From Pseudomonas umsongensis (GTDB lineage Bacteria; Pseudomonadota; Gammaproteobacteria; Pseudomonadales; Pseudomonadaceae), in NCBI RefSeq assembly GCF_002236105.1, contig NZ_NIWU01000004.1:434001-498000 (forward strand): a DNA stretch of 64,000 bases, written 5' to 3'. Position 1 is the stretch's first letter. Every line of letters begins with the position of its first letter. The translations under genes and the position numbers were made by a program. Under the pieces are notes generated by a model. That model ran no database searches, was not told the origin of the DNA, and was given only the letters and a program-made list of their open reading frames with translations. This document shows positions 1-10,811 of this stretch, one piece after another.

Positions 1-11
1 TTTTGCCTGGT

Positions 12-431
12 TTAAACCACCAGACACTCCAATGCGTTGCGCAACCCGGCCGGAATCGCCACCGGCTGATTCGATGCCCGGTCGACAAACACATGCACGA
101 AGCGCCCGGCTGCGCAGGCCTCGTCTTCCCCTTGCTTGAACACTGCCAACTCGTACTGCACCGAGCTGTTGCCCAACTTGCCGACCCGCAAGCCGACCTC
201 GATCCGGTCCGGGAAGGCGATGGAAGCAAAGTAGTCGCAGGCTGAACTCACCACGAAACCCACTACCTCGCCATCGTGTATATCCAGGCCACCGACTTCG
301 ATCAGGTAGGTGTTCACCGCCGTGTCGAAAAAACTGTAGTAGGTGACGTTGTTGACGTGACCATAGGCATCGTTGTCGTGCCAGCGTGTGGTGATGGGTT
401 GGAAGTGTGGATAGTCGCAGCGTTGGGGCAT
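12..431 (-). CDS. acyl-CoA thioesterase, 4-hydroxybenzoyl-CoA thioesterase type
   Basis: A 139-residue single-domain hotdog-fold protein. The segment HDNDAYGHVNN near residues 18-28 is the hallmark active-site region of the 4HBT/YbgC thioesterases, with the catalytic Asp followed by GHVNN. The family hydrolyses acyl-CoA thioesters in the cytoplasm; the exact acyl group cannot be read from sequence. The length is normal for the family. The gene lies downstream of, and in the same direction as, a 3-hydroxyacyl-CoA dehydrogenase, from which it is separated by an inverted REP pair. The two may therefore belong to one acyl-CoA process without being tightly co-transcribed. Confidence 0.85.
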   Translation of the reverse strand: MPQRCDYPHFQPITTRWHDNDAYGHVNNVTYYSFFDTAVNTYLIEVGGLDIHDGEVVGFVVSSACDYFASIAFPDRIEVGLRVGKLGNSSVQYELAVFKQGEDEACAAGRFVHVFVDRASNQPVAIPAGLRNALECLVV

Positions 432-486
432 TGGTGTGGATTCCTGAGTGTGTTCGCCAGTCTAAGGTGAAACCGCGTTATCGTTC

Positions 487-579
487 TTCGCGAGCAGGCT
501 CGCTCCCACAGGGATCTTAGTCGTACATAAAATTTGGGTTCACTGAAGATCAACTGTGGGAGCGAGCCTGCTCGCGATG
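487..579. repeat. inverted REP pair, family A
   Basis: Two copies of a palindromic unit with core GGGAGCGAGCCTGCTCGCGA face each other, at 487-513 on the minus strand and 555-579 on the plus strand. They lie between the thioesterase and the dehydrogenase. The same unit recurs near 16.2, 26.0, 28.6, 55.0 and 56.9 kb. Confidence 0.9.
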
Positions 580-603
580 GCGCCCTCGCAGGCACCCCAT
601 CAA

Positions 604-1830
604 TCACTTGTCCGCAAACCCTCTACCTGCCGCCGCCAACTCACCAATCAACCGCGCCGGGCGCCAGTGATCACCCTGGCGGGTCTCAAGCGCCAGCAGG
701 CGTTGATGAATGTCCGCCAACCCTTGCTGATCCGCCCAGGCCATTGGACCACCCTTGTCCGCCGGGAATCCGTATCCGTTGAGGTACACCAGATCAATGT
801 CGTGAGCCGATCCGGCGATGCCCTCCTGAAGGATCTTCGCACCCTCGTTGACCAATGCCAGCAAGCAGCGCTCCAGGATTTCCTCCGGGCTGATTTCACG
901 GCGATGGAAACCCAGCCCTTCGCTGACTTCCAACACCAATGCATCGACTAGCGGGTCGTGCTCAGCCTGGCGACTGCCCGGCTCGTAGTGGTAGTAGCCG
1001 TCGCCGCTCTTCTGACCGAAACGGCCCTGCTCGCACAGACGGTTATCCACCTGTACCTCTGGTGCATCCTGCCCCACACCGGACAGTTGCCGGGCGCGCC
1101 ATTGCAGGTCGACGCCAACCACATCGAACATACGGAATGGTCCCATGGCGAAGCCAAAGCCTTGCAGCGCCGCATCGACCTGATAGGGATAAGCGCCCTC
1201 AAGCAGCATTTTGCGGGCTTCCAGCACGTAGGTGTTAAGCATGCGATTGCCAATAAAGCCGTCGCAATTGCCCGACACCACGCTGACCTTGCCCATGCGC
1301 TTGCCCAGCGCCAGCGCAGCATCGATGACCGCCGGTGCAGTCTGGGCACCACGGACGATTTCCAGCAGCTTCATGATGTGCGCCGGGCTGAAGAAGTGCA
1401 GGCCCAGGACCTGCTGTGGTCGGCCAGTCACCGCGGCAATGGCGTCGATGTCCAGTGCAGAGGTGTTACTCGCCAGAATGGCTTGAGGTTTTAGCAGGCC
1501 GTCCAGTTCGCGGAAGATTGACTGCTTAAGCTCGAGGTTTTCGTAGACGGCTTCGATGACCAAGTCGACGTCACGGATAGCCGCATAATCAGCGGCCGCC
1601 GTGACCCGAGCGATGCGGGCATCGGCCTCGACCTGGTCGATGCGTTCCTGTCGAACACTATGGGCATAGGTGTCCGACACAGTGACCAGTGCCTGTTCAA
1701 GCATCTGCGGATTGTTATCGACCCATTGTACCGCTACCCCGGCGTTGGCCAGGCACATGACAATGCCGCGGCCCATGGTGCCCGCGCCGATGACGGCTGC
1801 GCGCTGAATATTGAACGGTGTCTGGCTCAT
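604..1830 (-). CDS. 3-hydroxyacyl-CoA dehydrogenase, NAD-dependent
   Basis: A 408-residue protein. The N-terminal Rossmann fold begins with AAVIGAGTMGRGIVMCLANAG (about residues 11-31), which carries the GxGxMG NAD-binding pattern, and is followed by the family segment VDLVIEAVYE. The motif LASNTSALDIDAIA and the catalytic FFSPAHIMKLLEIV (His in a HFFSP context) identify an L-3-hydroxyacyl-CoA dehydrogenase. Two C-terminal helical dimerisation domains follow: GFIGNRMLNTY near residue 190 and a second half ending in a GYGFPADKGGPM motif. There is no enoyl-CoA hydratase domain, so this is a stand-alone enzyme and not FadB. It oxidises 3-hydroxyacyl-CoA to 3-ketoacyl-CoA in beta-oxidation or a related pathway. 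Substrate length is unknown. Confidence 0.9.
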   Translation of the reverse strand: MSQTPFNIQRAAVIGAGTMGRGIVMCLANAGVAVQWVDNNPQMLEQALVTVSDTYAHSVRQERIDQVEADARIARVTAAADYAAIRDVDLVIEAVYENLELKQSIFRELDGLLKPQAILASNTSALDIDAIAAVTGRPQQVLGLHFFSPAHIMKLLEIVRGAQTAPAVIDAALALGKRMGKVSVVSGNCDGFIGNRMLNTYVLEARKMLLEGAYPYQVDAALQGFGFAMGPFRMFDVVGVDLQWRARQLSGVGQDAPEVQVDNRLCEQGRFGQKSGDGYYHYEPGSRQAEHDPLVDALVLEVSEGLGFHRREISPEEILERCLLALVNEGAKILQEGIAGSAHDIDLVYLNGYGFPADKGGPMAWADQQGLADIHQRLLALETRQGDHWRPARLIGELAAAGRGFADK

Positions 1831-1953
1831 GATTATTCTCTTGTTGGCGATCCGAAGACAGCCCTCACCATAGTCAGCCGCCGCGCCTTTTTGAAATTTA
1901 TTCCTGTGATGAGCGACATTCAGCGGATGGATGCCGCTCCGCCAGACACCGAT

Positions 1954-3882
<1,929 letters not shown>

Positions 3883-4265
3883 AAGCTGTCACTCCGTTGA
3901 CTGCTGCGATGAGCAAAGCCTAGCCGGCGATCGCAGCGAGTCGAGAAAAGGTCGGGGGCAAAAACGATACGGGATGATACAGCGTGTTGATGTCGAAAAA
4001 TCCTACAGCTTCTGTTGCCCTCCCTACCGAGACTCACCCAACAACGCCGGACACTCCTGTAGGCATTTTTACCTCTAATCGTTTCGCGCACGAAAACCAG
4101 CGCCAACGTAGTCCCATCCTCAAAAAACGGTAAATACCCTACAAAACCTGTCCATCAACGCCGTCTTGTCGCATGGCCACGCACCCTCCTATAGTTTTCG
4201 GCGCGGCTGAAAAAGTGTCTCGGCCTGCCGGGCACACTTGCCGATTTCGCACAGGACCCACTTTG
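3883..4265. other. intergenic stretch without recognised features
   Basis: A 383-base divergent gap between the helicase and a small unknown gene. It must hold promoters for both. No ORF with a credible ribosome binding site, no tRNA-like fold and no REP unit were seen. Confidence 0.6.
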
Positions 4266-4559
4266 ATGAACACCACAGATCCACTGGCTGACCGCTATCA
4301 CCTGCTCAAGTCCAGTAACAGTGAAACCTCAGTGCTGATGATCGACACCGAGGCCGACCCCCTGGAAATCCTCGACGCCGCCCGCCAACGCATCCGTGCC
4401 GCCAGCGACCTGCTGGAAACCCTGTATTGCCTGTGCTTCAAACAAGCCGACGCCAGCGACATTCCGAACATCGTCAATGCGCTGTATCTGCTGACCCAGG
4501 ATGGCAACGACCTGCTCGACATCGCCCGGCAACGCCTGCTCAAAACCACCGTTTCCTGA
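4266..4559 (+). CDS. small hypothetical protein
   Basis: A 97-residue acidic, largely helical protein with no signal peptide or membrane segment. I chose the ATG at 4266 because everything upstream in frame is low-complexity and lacks similarity to a domain. It resembles in layout the small Pseudomonas proteins with a short variable N terminus and a helical ADLL/LL-rich C-terminal half (DUF3077-like), but I cannot assign it firmly. Motif-like stretches are EILDAARQRIRAASDLLETL and DIPNIVNALYLLTQDGNDLL. Function unknown. It is followed 96 bases later by another small protein gene in the same direction. Confidence 0.65.
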   Translation: MNTTDPLADRYHLLKSSNSETSVLMIDTEADPLEILDAARQRIRAASDLLETLYCLCFKQADASDIPNIVNALYLLTQDGNDLLDIARQRLLKTTVS

Positions 4560-4655
4560 AGTGAACGGGTTCTGCGGGATGAGCGTCGGTTTCAATCCTT
4601 CCACTCCAGTCCAACGACCCATAAGATCTGTTCAAGCCCACCCGGACACCCAGCA

Positions 4656-5009
4656 ATGAACCTCGCCCCCAACCTCCCCGACGACCCTACCCTTCACCTA
4701 CTCATCCAGCTACTGCACGAAGAACTCGGCCTCCCCGAACGCAAAACGATCAGCCTCACCACCTCGATTAACTTCGACCTCGGCTGCAACGGTGCCGATG
4801 CACAACACTTGATCGAAACCCTTGAAGAGCACTTCGCCATCGATTTCGTCGACTACGACAGCTATCGCTACTTTCACCCCGAGGGCTACGATGTCTTTCT
4901 CAAGCGTAAGGCCAAGGGTCGCGGCAAGAAGGAACCATTGACCATCGGCATGCTCTACCGAGCGATCAAGGATCAACGCTGGGACACCCGGGAGCTCGAA
5001 GGCCTGTAG
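4656..5009 (+). CDS. DUF1493-like small protein, possibly acyl-carrier-like
   Basis: A 117-residue soluble protein. The N-terminal half has the helical layout of acyl carrier domains: TLHLLIQLLHEELGLP, then LTTSINFDLGCNGADAQHLI, then LEEHFAIDF. In the DUF1493 family this region resembles an ACP with the phosphopantetheine serine not conserved. Here the equivalent position reads GCNGADA, with no DSL, so it is unlikely to be a working carrier. The assignment to DUF1493 is from memory of the pattern and is moderate. Function unknown. It precedes a DMT transporter by 31 bases and may be co-transcribed with it. Confidence 0.65.
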   Translation: MNLAPNLPDDPTLHLLIQLLHEELGLPERKTISLTTSINFDLGCNGADAQHLIETLEEHFAIDFVDYDSYRYFHPEGYDVFLKRKAKGRGKKEPLTIGMLYRAIKDQRWDTRELEGL

Positions 5010-5040
5010 CGTCCGCGGCGCATAACAATAAGGAAATTGC

Positions 5041-5907
5041 GTGGACGTATTGATGGGCTTGCTAGCCGCCTTGCTGTGGGGCGGTACGGATTTTCTGGTG
5101 GGCTTGAACGCCCGAGCGGTTGGCGTCAAACGTGCCGTGTATTTCGGTCAGGCGCTGGGATTTACGATCATGAGCCTGCTGCTGATCGTCTTCCCCGTAT
5201 TCATTCTCCGGTCCATGGCCGCACCGCTTGATGTCTGGCTGATCGGCGTCGCTGCCGCTGTGCTGACCGTGTCTGGTGCGTTGGCCTTGTCCAAGGCCTT
5301 CGCCCTGGGTAAAGCTTCCATCGTCGCCCCGCTGGTGACCTCCTACGGCGTAGTGACCACGTTGCTGTCCTGGGCTGGCGGTGAGCAGATCAGCCTGCTG
5401 CAATTGCTGTGCATCGCCCTCTGCGTCATTGGCGTGGTCCTCTCCAGCATGCATTCCGACCCGAAGGTGCCACACAGCACACAGGCGAGCAGTTCCATTG
5501 CCTATGCGCTGCTGGCGGCGGTGTTCTACGGCACCAGTTTCTGGCTGCAGGGACGTTTTGTCCTGCCAGTACTCGGACCGGTGACGATGCTCTGGCTCGC
5601 GTATCTTGTCGGGCTGATCGTGCTGGTAGGCATCGTGCTCAGAATCGACGACGGCCTGAAATTCCCACCGCTTAAAAATTGCCTGACACTGACCGGTGCC
5701 AGCCTGATGAACCTCGGCGGGTTTTCATCATTTGCCTGGGGTGCTGTGGCAGGCTCGGTTTCAGTGGTGACGGTGATCAGTACATTGTCTGGCGGGATTG
5801 CGGCGATCCTGGGGTATGTTTTTTTCAAGGAGCGCCTCGGTAAGTTGCAGGTGTCAGGGGTTGTGCTGGTGTTGGTGGGGGCGTTTGTCCTGCATCTGAA
5901 AACCTGA
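5041..5907 (+). CDS. DMT-superfamily (EamA) transporter
   Basis: A 288-residue inner-membrane protein with about ten hydrophobic helices in two EamA-like halves. The second half ends in the typical SGGIAAILGYVFFKERLGKLQ and GVVLVLVGAFVLHL. The start is GTG at 5041, supported by AAGGAA five bases upstream; an in-frame ATG at 5053 has no equally placed site. Family members export or import small metabolites such as amino acids. The substrate cannot be told here. It ends just before a strong bidirectional terminator. Confidence 0.85.
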   Translation: MDVLMGLLAALLWGGTDFLVGLNARAVGVKRAVYFGQALGFTIMSLLLIVFPVFILRSMAAPLDVWLIGVAAAVLTVSGALALSKAFALGKASIVAPLVTSYGVVTTLLSWAGGEQISLLQLLCIALCVIGVVLSSMHSDPKVPHSTQASSSIAYALLAAVFYGTSFWLQGRFVLPVLGPVTMLWLAYLVGLIVLVGIVLRIDDGLKFPPLKNCLTLTGASLMNLGGFSSFAWGAVAGSVSVVTVISTLSGGIAAILGYVFFKERLGKLQVSGVVLVLVGAFVLHLKT

Positions 5908-5917
5908 AACGCCGCGC

Positions 5918-5948
5918 AAAAAAAAGCCGCCCCGAAGGGCGGCTTTTT
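5918..5948. terminator. bidirectional intrinsic terminator
   Basis: The GC-rich stem GCCGCCC/GGGCGGC with a GAA loop is flanked by eight A's on the left and five T's on the right. It serves the convergent DMT transporter (plus) and pckA (minus). Confidence 0.9.
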
Positions 5949-5967
5949 CATGGCTTCAATCCAGCGC

Positions 5968-7509
5968 TTACAACTTAGGACCGGCAGCCTTGATCGCGTC
6001 GCTCACTTCAAACTTCTTGAAGTTCTCGATGAACAGGCCGGCCAGTGCTTTGGCGGCTTCGTCGTAGGCGGCTTTATCGGCCCAGGTGTTACGTGGGTTC
6101 AGCAGGCCAGTCTCAACGCCCGGTACGGCCACTGGCACGTCGAGGTTGATGGTGTCCAGGTGCTCGGTCTCGGCACCGATCAGCGCGCCGCTCTGGATCG
6201 CTGCGATCACCGCGCGAGTGGTCGGGATGTTGAAGCGTTTGCCGACGCCGTAGCCACCGCCGGTCCAGCCGGTGTTGACCAGGTAGACCTTGGAGCCGAA
6301 GCCGCGGATGCGCTTGATCAGCAGCTCTGCGTATTCGCCAGCCGGACGCGGGAAGAACGGTGCGCCGAAGCAGGTGGAGAAGGTCGACTTGATGCCGCTG
6401 CCCGAACCCATTTCAGTCGAGCCCACCAGCGCGGTGTAGCCGGACAGGAAGTGGTAGGCCGCTTGTTCTTCGTTGAGGATCGACACTGGCGGCAGAACGC
6501 CGGTCAGGTCGCAGGTCAGGAAGATCACTGCGTTTGGCTCGCCACCGAGGTTCTTCTCGGAACGCTTGGCAACGTGCTCCAGCGGGTAGGCGGCGCGGCT
6601 GTTCTGGGTCAGGCTGACATCGGCGTAGTCGGCGTGCTTGGCGTCGTCGATCACGACGTTTTCCAGGACTGCACCGTGCTTGATGGCTTTCCAGATAACC
6701 GGCTCGTTCTTCTCGGACAGGTCGATGCACTTGGCATAGCAACCGCCTTCGATGTTGAACACCACGCCCTCGCCCCAGCCGTGCTCGTCGTCACCGATCA
6801 GGTAACGGCTTTCGTCAGCGGACAGGGTGGTCTTGCCGGTACCCGACAGACCGAAGAACAGGGTCACGTCGCCTTCTTCGCCGATGTTGGCGGCGCAGTG
6901 CATTGGCAGTACGTCGGCAGCCGGCAGCAGGAAGTTCTGCACCGAGAACATGGCTTTCTTCATTTCACCGGCATAACGCATGCCAGCGATCAGCACTTTC
7001 TTCTGCGCGAAGTTGATGATCACGCAACCGTCGGAATTGGTGCCGTCACGCTCTGGAACGCATTCGAAGTTGGCAACGTTGAGCACTTGCCATTCTTCAC
7101 GGCCAGCCGGGTTGTACTGTGCCGGGTTGATGAACAGGCAACGGCCGAACAGGTTCTGCCAAGCGGTCTGGGTGGTCATCTTCACGGCCAGGTAGTGCTC
7201 GGAAGCGGCACCTACATGCACGTGGGAAACAAAGTGCTCTTGCGCGTTGTTGAACGCCTCGACGCGGTTCCACAAGGCATCGAACTTGTCAGCCGGGAAC
7301 TTGCGGTTGATCGGGCCCCAGGCGATGGCGCCCGTGGTGGTTGGCTCATCAACGATGAAACGATCGACTGGCGAACGGCCGGTACGGTGACCGGTACGTA
7401 CAACCAGTGCGCCGGTATCGGCAAGCTCGCCTTCACCGCGGTTGAGGGCTTCTTTGACCAGATCATCAACACTCAGATCGGTGTACACGGCGTTATTGGC
7501 TTGCGTCAT
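5968..7509 (-). CDS. pckA: phosphoenolpyruvate carboxykinase (ATP)
   Basis: A 513-residue protein of the ATP-type PEPCK family. It contains the P-loop GLSGTGKTTLSADE and the metal/ATP-binding stretch IGDDEHGWGEGVVFNIEGGCYAK. Conserved residues for oxaloacetate binding include RTGHRTGRSP near residue 45 and NPAGREEW. The reaction is oxaloacetate + ATP to PEP + CO2 + ADP, the first committed step of gluconeogenesis in the cytoplasm. The length is typical. It is a monocistronic gene with a terminator 20 bases downstream. A 580-residue ORF on the other strand is only its antisense shadow. Confidence 0.98.
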   Translation of the reverse strand: MTQANNAVYTDLSVDDLVKEALNRGEGELADTGALVVRTGHRTGRSPVDRFIVDEPTTTGAIAWGPINRKFPADKFDALWNRVEAFNNAQEHFVSHVHVGAASEHYLAVKMTTQTAWQNLFGRCLFINPAQYNPAGREEWQVLNVANFECVPERDGTNSDGCVIINFAQKKVLIAGMRYAGEMKKAMFSVQNFLLPAADVLPMHCAANIGEEGDVTLFFGLSGTGKTTLSADESRYLIGDDEHGWGEGVVFNIEGGCYAKCIDLSEKNEPVIWKAIKHGAVLENVVIDDAKHADYADVSLTQNSRAAYPLEHVAKRSEKNLGGEPNAVIFLTCDLTGVLPPVSILNEEQAAYHFLSGYTALVGSTEMGSGSGIKSTFSTCFGAPFFPRPAGEYAELLIKRIRGFGSKVYLVNTGWTGGGYGVGKRFNIPTTRAVIAAIQSGALIGAETEHLDTINLDVPVAVPGVETGLLNPRNTWADKAAYDEAAKALAGLFIENFKKFEVSDAIKAAGPKL

Positions 7510-7688
7510 GAGGTTCCCCGTCGGCCAGTGGCCGAGTGCTCCAAACGTTTTGTAGTAGAAAGTCGTGCACTACTACCGCGAAAAAAGTGGGCCGGATTAT
7601 GCCAGAAAAGCCCAAAAAAAGTAGGGCCCTCCCGTCGTAACGGCGCTATTGCGGTACTTTCCAGTGAATTTACCTGCGCTGAACCGTT

Positions 7689-8591
7689 TTAGTGCCGGGT
7701 ATCTGACGGCGTCTCAACACCCGCACCAGCGAACAATTGAGTGACATCGGCGGCATCGAACAGGTACTGCTGGTTGCAGAACTGGCAATCGATCTCGATA
7801 TTACCGCCGTGCTCGAGCACCAGGTTTTGCGCATCTTCCATACCCAGACTGACCAGCGCATTGGCTGAACGTTCGCGCGAGCAGCTGCAACGGAAGCGCA
7901 GTTTCTGCACATCGAACAGACGAACCTGCTCTTCGTGATAGAGACGATGGAGCACGGTTTCGTTGTCCAGGCCCAGCAATTCATCGGCTGTCAGCGTGGT
8001 GGCCAGCGCGGTGAGGTGCTGCCAGCTGGCAGCACGTTCTTCCTCGTCTTTCAGGCGATCGGCGGGCAACTGCTGCAGCAACAGGCCACGGGCGCGGCGG
8101 CCATCGGCACAGAGCTTGATGCGAGTGCCAATCTGCTGAGACATGACGAAGTAGTTGGTGAAGCAGTCGGACAAGGTTTCGCCGTCCAGATCGACGACGC
8201 CCTGATAGCGCTGGCCCTGCTGCGGGTCGATGGTCAATGTCAGCGAGCCATCCGGCATCAGGTCGGCCAGGGTGGCATCGGGGGCAATCCGGTCAGCCTC
8301 GTAACGGGCCAGGCCACGGATGTCGCGCTCGCTGGAGCACTCGATCATCAGCAATGGAATCGGGCCTTCGGAGCGGGCCTGAAGGATCAGCAGGCCATCG
8401 AACTTCAAGGTGCCGACCAGCAACGCCGCAGCCGCCATCAGTTCGCCGAGCAGTTGCGCAACCGGCTCCGGATAGGCGTGTTTGGCCAGGACTTCAGCGT
8501 AGCTGAGTTCCAGCGAAACCATCTCGCCACGGGTGTCGCTGTCATCGAAGATGAAGCGTTGGGTGAAGTCGTTATCCGGTAAGTCGGTCAT
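7689..8591 (-). CDS. hslO: redox-regulated chaperone Hsp33
   Basis: A 300-residue protein with the N-terminal Hsp33 fold (FTQRFIFDDSDTRGEMVSLE) and the four-cysteine zinc switch near the C terminus: CSC followed about 32 residues later by CQFC. Oxidation of these cysteines releases zinc and switches on holdase activity under oxidative or heat stress. Its length and domain order are normal. It is next to the Hsp15 gene in the same direction, a common pairing of heat-shock genes. Confidence 0.97.
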   Translation of the reverse strand: MTDLPDNDFTQRFIFDDSDTRGEMVSLELSYAEVLAKHAYPEPVAQLLGELMAAAALLVGTLKFDGLLILQARSEGPIPLLMIECSSERDIRGLARYEADRIAPDATLADLMPDGSLTLTIDPQQGQRYQGVVDLDGETLSDCFTNYFVMSQQIGTRIKLCADGRRARGLLLQQLPADRLKDEEERAASWQHLTALATTLTADELLGLDNETVLHRLYHEEQVRLFDVQKLRFRCSCSRERSANALVSLGMEDAQNLVLEHGGNIEIDCQFCNQQYLFDAADVTQLFAGAGVETPSDTRH

Positions 8592-8804
8592 AAGTCTGGT
8601 ATCTGAATGGGTGACAAAAATGGTTACAGAACGAGGTTACGCCTTGGCTATAGCGTATGGCTGCCGGGTTGTGGCCTGAAGGTAGGTGACTGTGCGCGCT
8701 TTACGACGAATGGCACATGCTCGGCAGACTAATTACCTCATATGGCTACGCACAGGCGCAATTACAAGTCCTGGCCCGACTGGCGCGATCGGTGGCCGGG
8801 GCAA

Positions 8805-9209
8805 TCATTCGTTGCTGCTGCCACGAAACTTGAACAGATCCCGCCGCTGTTTCTTGCTCGGTTTGCCATCGGTGCTCACGCCCAGGACGCCTGCCTTGCG
8901 CTCGGCCGCGGCATTCTCGCGCTTGGCGATGCTGGCTTCGGTTTCGGCGTACAACGTCTGTGCTTCAGGTGCACCACGGCGCACGATCGAGAGCGCCTGG
9001 ACCACCACCGTGCGCTCCTCGAAACCGGTGCGAATCACAAATTCATCGCCAATGCGCGGCTCTTTACCCGGTTTGCAGCGCTCACCCCGGCAGTGCACTT
9101 TGCCGCTTTCAATCGCCGCCTTGGCCAAGGCACGGGTTTTGTAAAAACGCGCCGCCCATAACCATTTATCCAGCCGGACTTTGTCATCCTCGTCGTTTTT
9201 TTGTGCCAT
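8805..9209 (-). CDS. hslR: ribosome-associated heat shock protein Hsp15
   Basis: A 134-residue basic protein with an N-terminal S4 RNA-binding domain (VRLDKWLWAARFYKTRALAKAA, residues 11-32) and a basic C-terminal tail. Hsp15 binds 50S subunits that carry a stalled nascent chain and helps recycle them. I start it at the ATG at 9209, preceded by a GAGGAAA site. The open frame runs on upstream for hundreds of bases, but that extension is antisense to rimB and is not part of the gene. Confidence 0.95.
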   Translation of the reverse strand: MAQKNDEDDKVRLDKWLWAARFYKTRALAKAAIESGKVHCRGERCKPGKEPRIGDEFVIRTGFEERTVVVQALSIVRRGAPEAQTLYAETEASIAKRENAAAERKAGVLGVSTDGKPSKKQRRDLFKFRGSSNE

Positions 9210-9288
9210 GGGATTTCCTCGTCCTGAAATATTGATGAACTGTACTACCGTTTCTCTCGTACCAAGAATTACGCCGTCTCGGATTACA

Positions 9289-9429
9289 ATGCAGACATTC
9301 CAGAACCTCCCCATGAGGCTGGAAATCCGGGCCGTAGATATCTGTCGCCTTTTAACCATTATTCTGCGTGAATACCGCGAATTCGGCCGCTTGCGGCCTG
9401 AGCGGTTTCTACCGGTTGAGCAACTTTGA
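9289..9429 (+). CDS. short ORF overlapping the rimB start
   Basis: A 46-codon ORF from ATG 9289 (a second in-frame ATG at 9313 would give 38 residues). Its TGA at 9427-9429 overlaps the TTG start of rimB at 9426. The protein is basic and helical, with VDICRLLTIILREYREFGR in the middle. The tight overlap suggests translational coupling to rimB. The ribosome binding site is weak. In P. fluorescens the locus is described as rimABK; this is the only room for an extra gene upstream of rimB, but I cannot confirm that it is rimA. Confidence 0.4.
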   Translation: MQTFQNLPMRLEIRAVDICRLLTIILREYREFGRLRPERFLPVEQL

Positions 9430-9905
9430 AGACATTTGACCATTTGACCGTTGTCGGTCTGCGCGAGTGGGTGGCGCTCCCGGATTTGGGAGTCGCGGGC
9501 CTTCGGGCAAAAATCGACACCGGTGCCAGCACCTCCAGCCTGCATGCCACCGACATCGAGACTTTCGACCGTGACGGCGAGCAGTGGGTGCGCTTCACCG
9601 CGCACCTGGGCACGGTGGTGCAGCTGCGTCACCGCCGCTGCGAAGCACCGCTGGTGACGAGAAAAACCATTAAAAGCTCCAACGGTCATGCGCAGGTGCG
9701 ATACGTGATCAGCACCACCCTGGCCCTCGGCGATCGGGTCTGGCGGGTAGAGTTCACGCTCGCCTGCCGCAAATCCATGCGCTATCGCCTGCTGCTCGGT
9801 TCCAAAGCCCTGATTGATGGCCAGTTGGTAGTCAATCCCGGCATCAAATATGTACAAGACAAGCCGGTGTTCCCGGTATCTACCTCCTCCACAGGTGTTG
9901 CATGA
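9426..9905 (+). CDS. rimB: RimB-type aspartic protease partner of RimK
   Basis: A 159-residue protein of the retropepsin-like ATP-dependent zinc protease family. The catalytic motif is AKIDTGASTSSLHA near residues 28-41. The start is TTG, inside an overlap with an upstream short ORF. The stop overlaps the rimK ATG by four bases (ATGA), so the two are translated together. In P. fluorescens RimB is reported to act with RimK on glutamated ribosomal protein S6. An alternative reading is a generic retropepsin-like protein, but the rimK linkage makes RimB the best name. Confidence 0.85.
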   Translation: MKTFDHLTVVGLREWVALPDLGVAGLRAKIDTGASTSSLHATDIETFDRDGEQWVRFTAHLGTVVQLRHRRCEAPLVTRKTIKSSNGHAQVRYVISTTLALGDRVWRVEFTLACRKSMRYRLLLGSKALIDGQLVVNPGIKYVQDKPVFPVSTSSTGVA

Positions 9906-10807
9906 AGATCGCTGTGCTGTCGCGGAACCCGCGTCTGTATTCCACCCGCCGCCTGGTCGAAGCCGGTACCGAACGCGGCCATGAAATGGTGGTGGTCGAT
10001 ACCCTGCGCGCCTACATGAACATTGCCAGTCACAAGCCGCAGATCCACTACCGCGGCAAGCCACTGGAAGGCTTCGACGCGGTGATCCCGCGAATCGGTG
10101 CTTCGGTCACGTTTTACGGCTGCGCGGTGTTGCGCCAGTTCGAAATGATGGGGGTTTTTCCACTCAACGAATCGGTGGCCATTGCTCGCTCGCGGGACAA
10201 GCTGCGCTCGCTGCAATTGCTGTCACGTCGGGGCATCGGATTGCCGGTCACCGGTTTTGCCCACTCGCCAGACGATATTCCCGACCTGATCGAAATGGTC
10301 AACGGTGCACCCTTGGTGATCAAGGTGCTGGAAGGCACCCAGGGTATCGGTGTGGTGCTTTGCGAAACCGCCACGGCGGCGGAGTCGGTGATCGAGGCAT
10401 TCATGGGCCTCAAGCAGAACATCATGGTTCAGGAGTACATCAAGGAAGCTGGCGGCGCCGACATTCGCTGCTTCGTGGTGGGTGACAAAGTCATTGCAGC
10501 CATGAAACGCCAGGCCAAACCCGGGGAATTTCGTTCCAACCTGCATCGCGGTGGCAGCGCCAGCCTGATCAAGATCACCCCGGAAGAACGCATGACGGCA
10601 TTACGCGCGGCGAAAGTGATGGGCCTGGCCGTGGCCGGGGTGGATATCCTGCGCTCCAATCACGGGCCACTGGTGATGGAGGTGAACTCGTCGCCAGGCC
10701 TGGAGGGGATCGAAACCACCACCAGCAAGAACGTGGCGGGTATCATCATCGAGCATCTGGAGAAGAATGGCGGGCCGAACATGACCCGAACCAAAGGCAA
10801 GGGTTAA
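9902..10807 (+). CDS. rimK: ribosomal protein S6-glutamate ligase
   Basis: A 301-residue ATP-grasp enzyme that adds glutamates to the C terminus of ribosomal protein S6. Visible family features are the N-terminal MKIAVLSRNPRLYSTRRLVEA, the ATP-grasp lid and glycine loop in KVLEGTQGIGVVLCE, IMVQEYIKEAGGADIRCFVVG, and the metal-binding end GVDILRSNHGPLVMEVNSSPGLEGIE. Its length matches E. coli RimK (300). It overlaps rimB upstream and is closed by a palindromic REP unit five bases downstream. Confidence 0.97.
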   Translation: MKIAVLSRNPRLYSTRRLVEAGTERGHEMVVVDTLRAYMNIASHKPQIHYRGKPLEGFDAVIPRIGASVTFYGCAVLRQFEMMGVFPLNESVAIARSRDKLRSLQLLSRRGIGLPVTGFAHSPDDIPDLIEMVNGAPLVIKVLEGTQGIGVVLCETATAAESVIEAFMGLKQNIMVQEYIKEAGGADIRCFVVGDKVIAAMKRQAKPGEFRSNLHRGGSASLIKITPEERMTALRAAKVMGLAVAGVDILRSNHGPLVMEVNSSPGLEGIETTTSKNVAGIIIEHLEKNGGPNMTRTKGKG

Positions 10808-10811
10808 CACA

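Noticed and set aside
5950..7692. 580-codon open frame on the plus strand opposite pckA
   Set aside because: It is a GC-driven antisense shadow of a certain gene, has no domain features and no ribosome binding site.
9210..10064. Upstream extension of the Hsp15 frame to 10064
   Set aside because: It runs antisense through rimB and part of rimK; the S4 protein starts cleanly at 9209 behind a good ribosome binding site.
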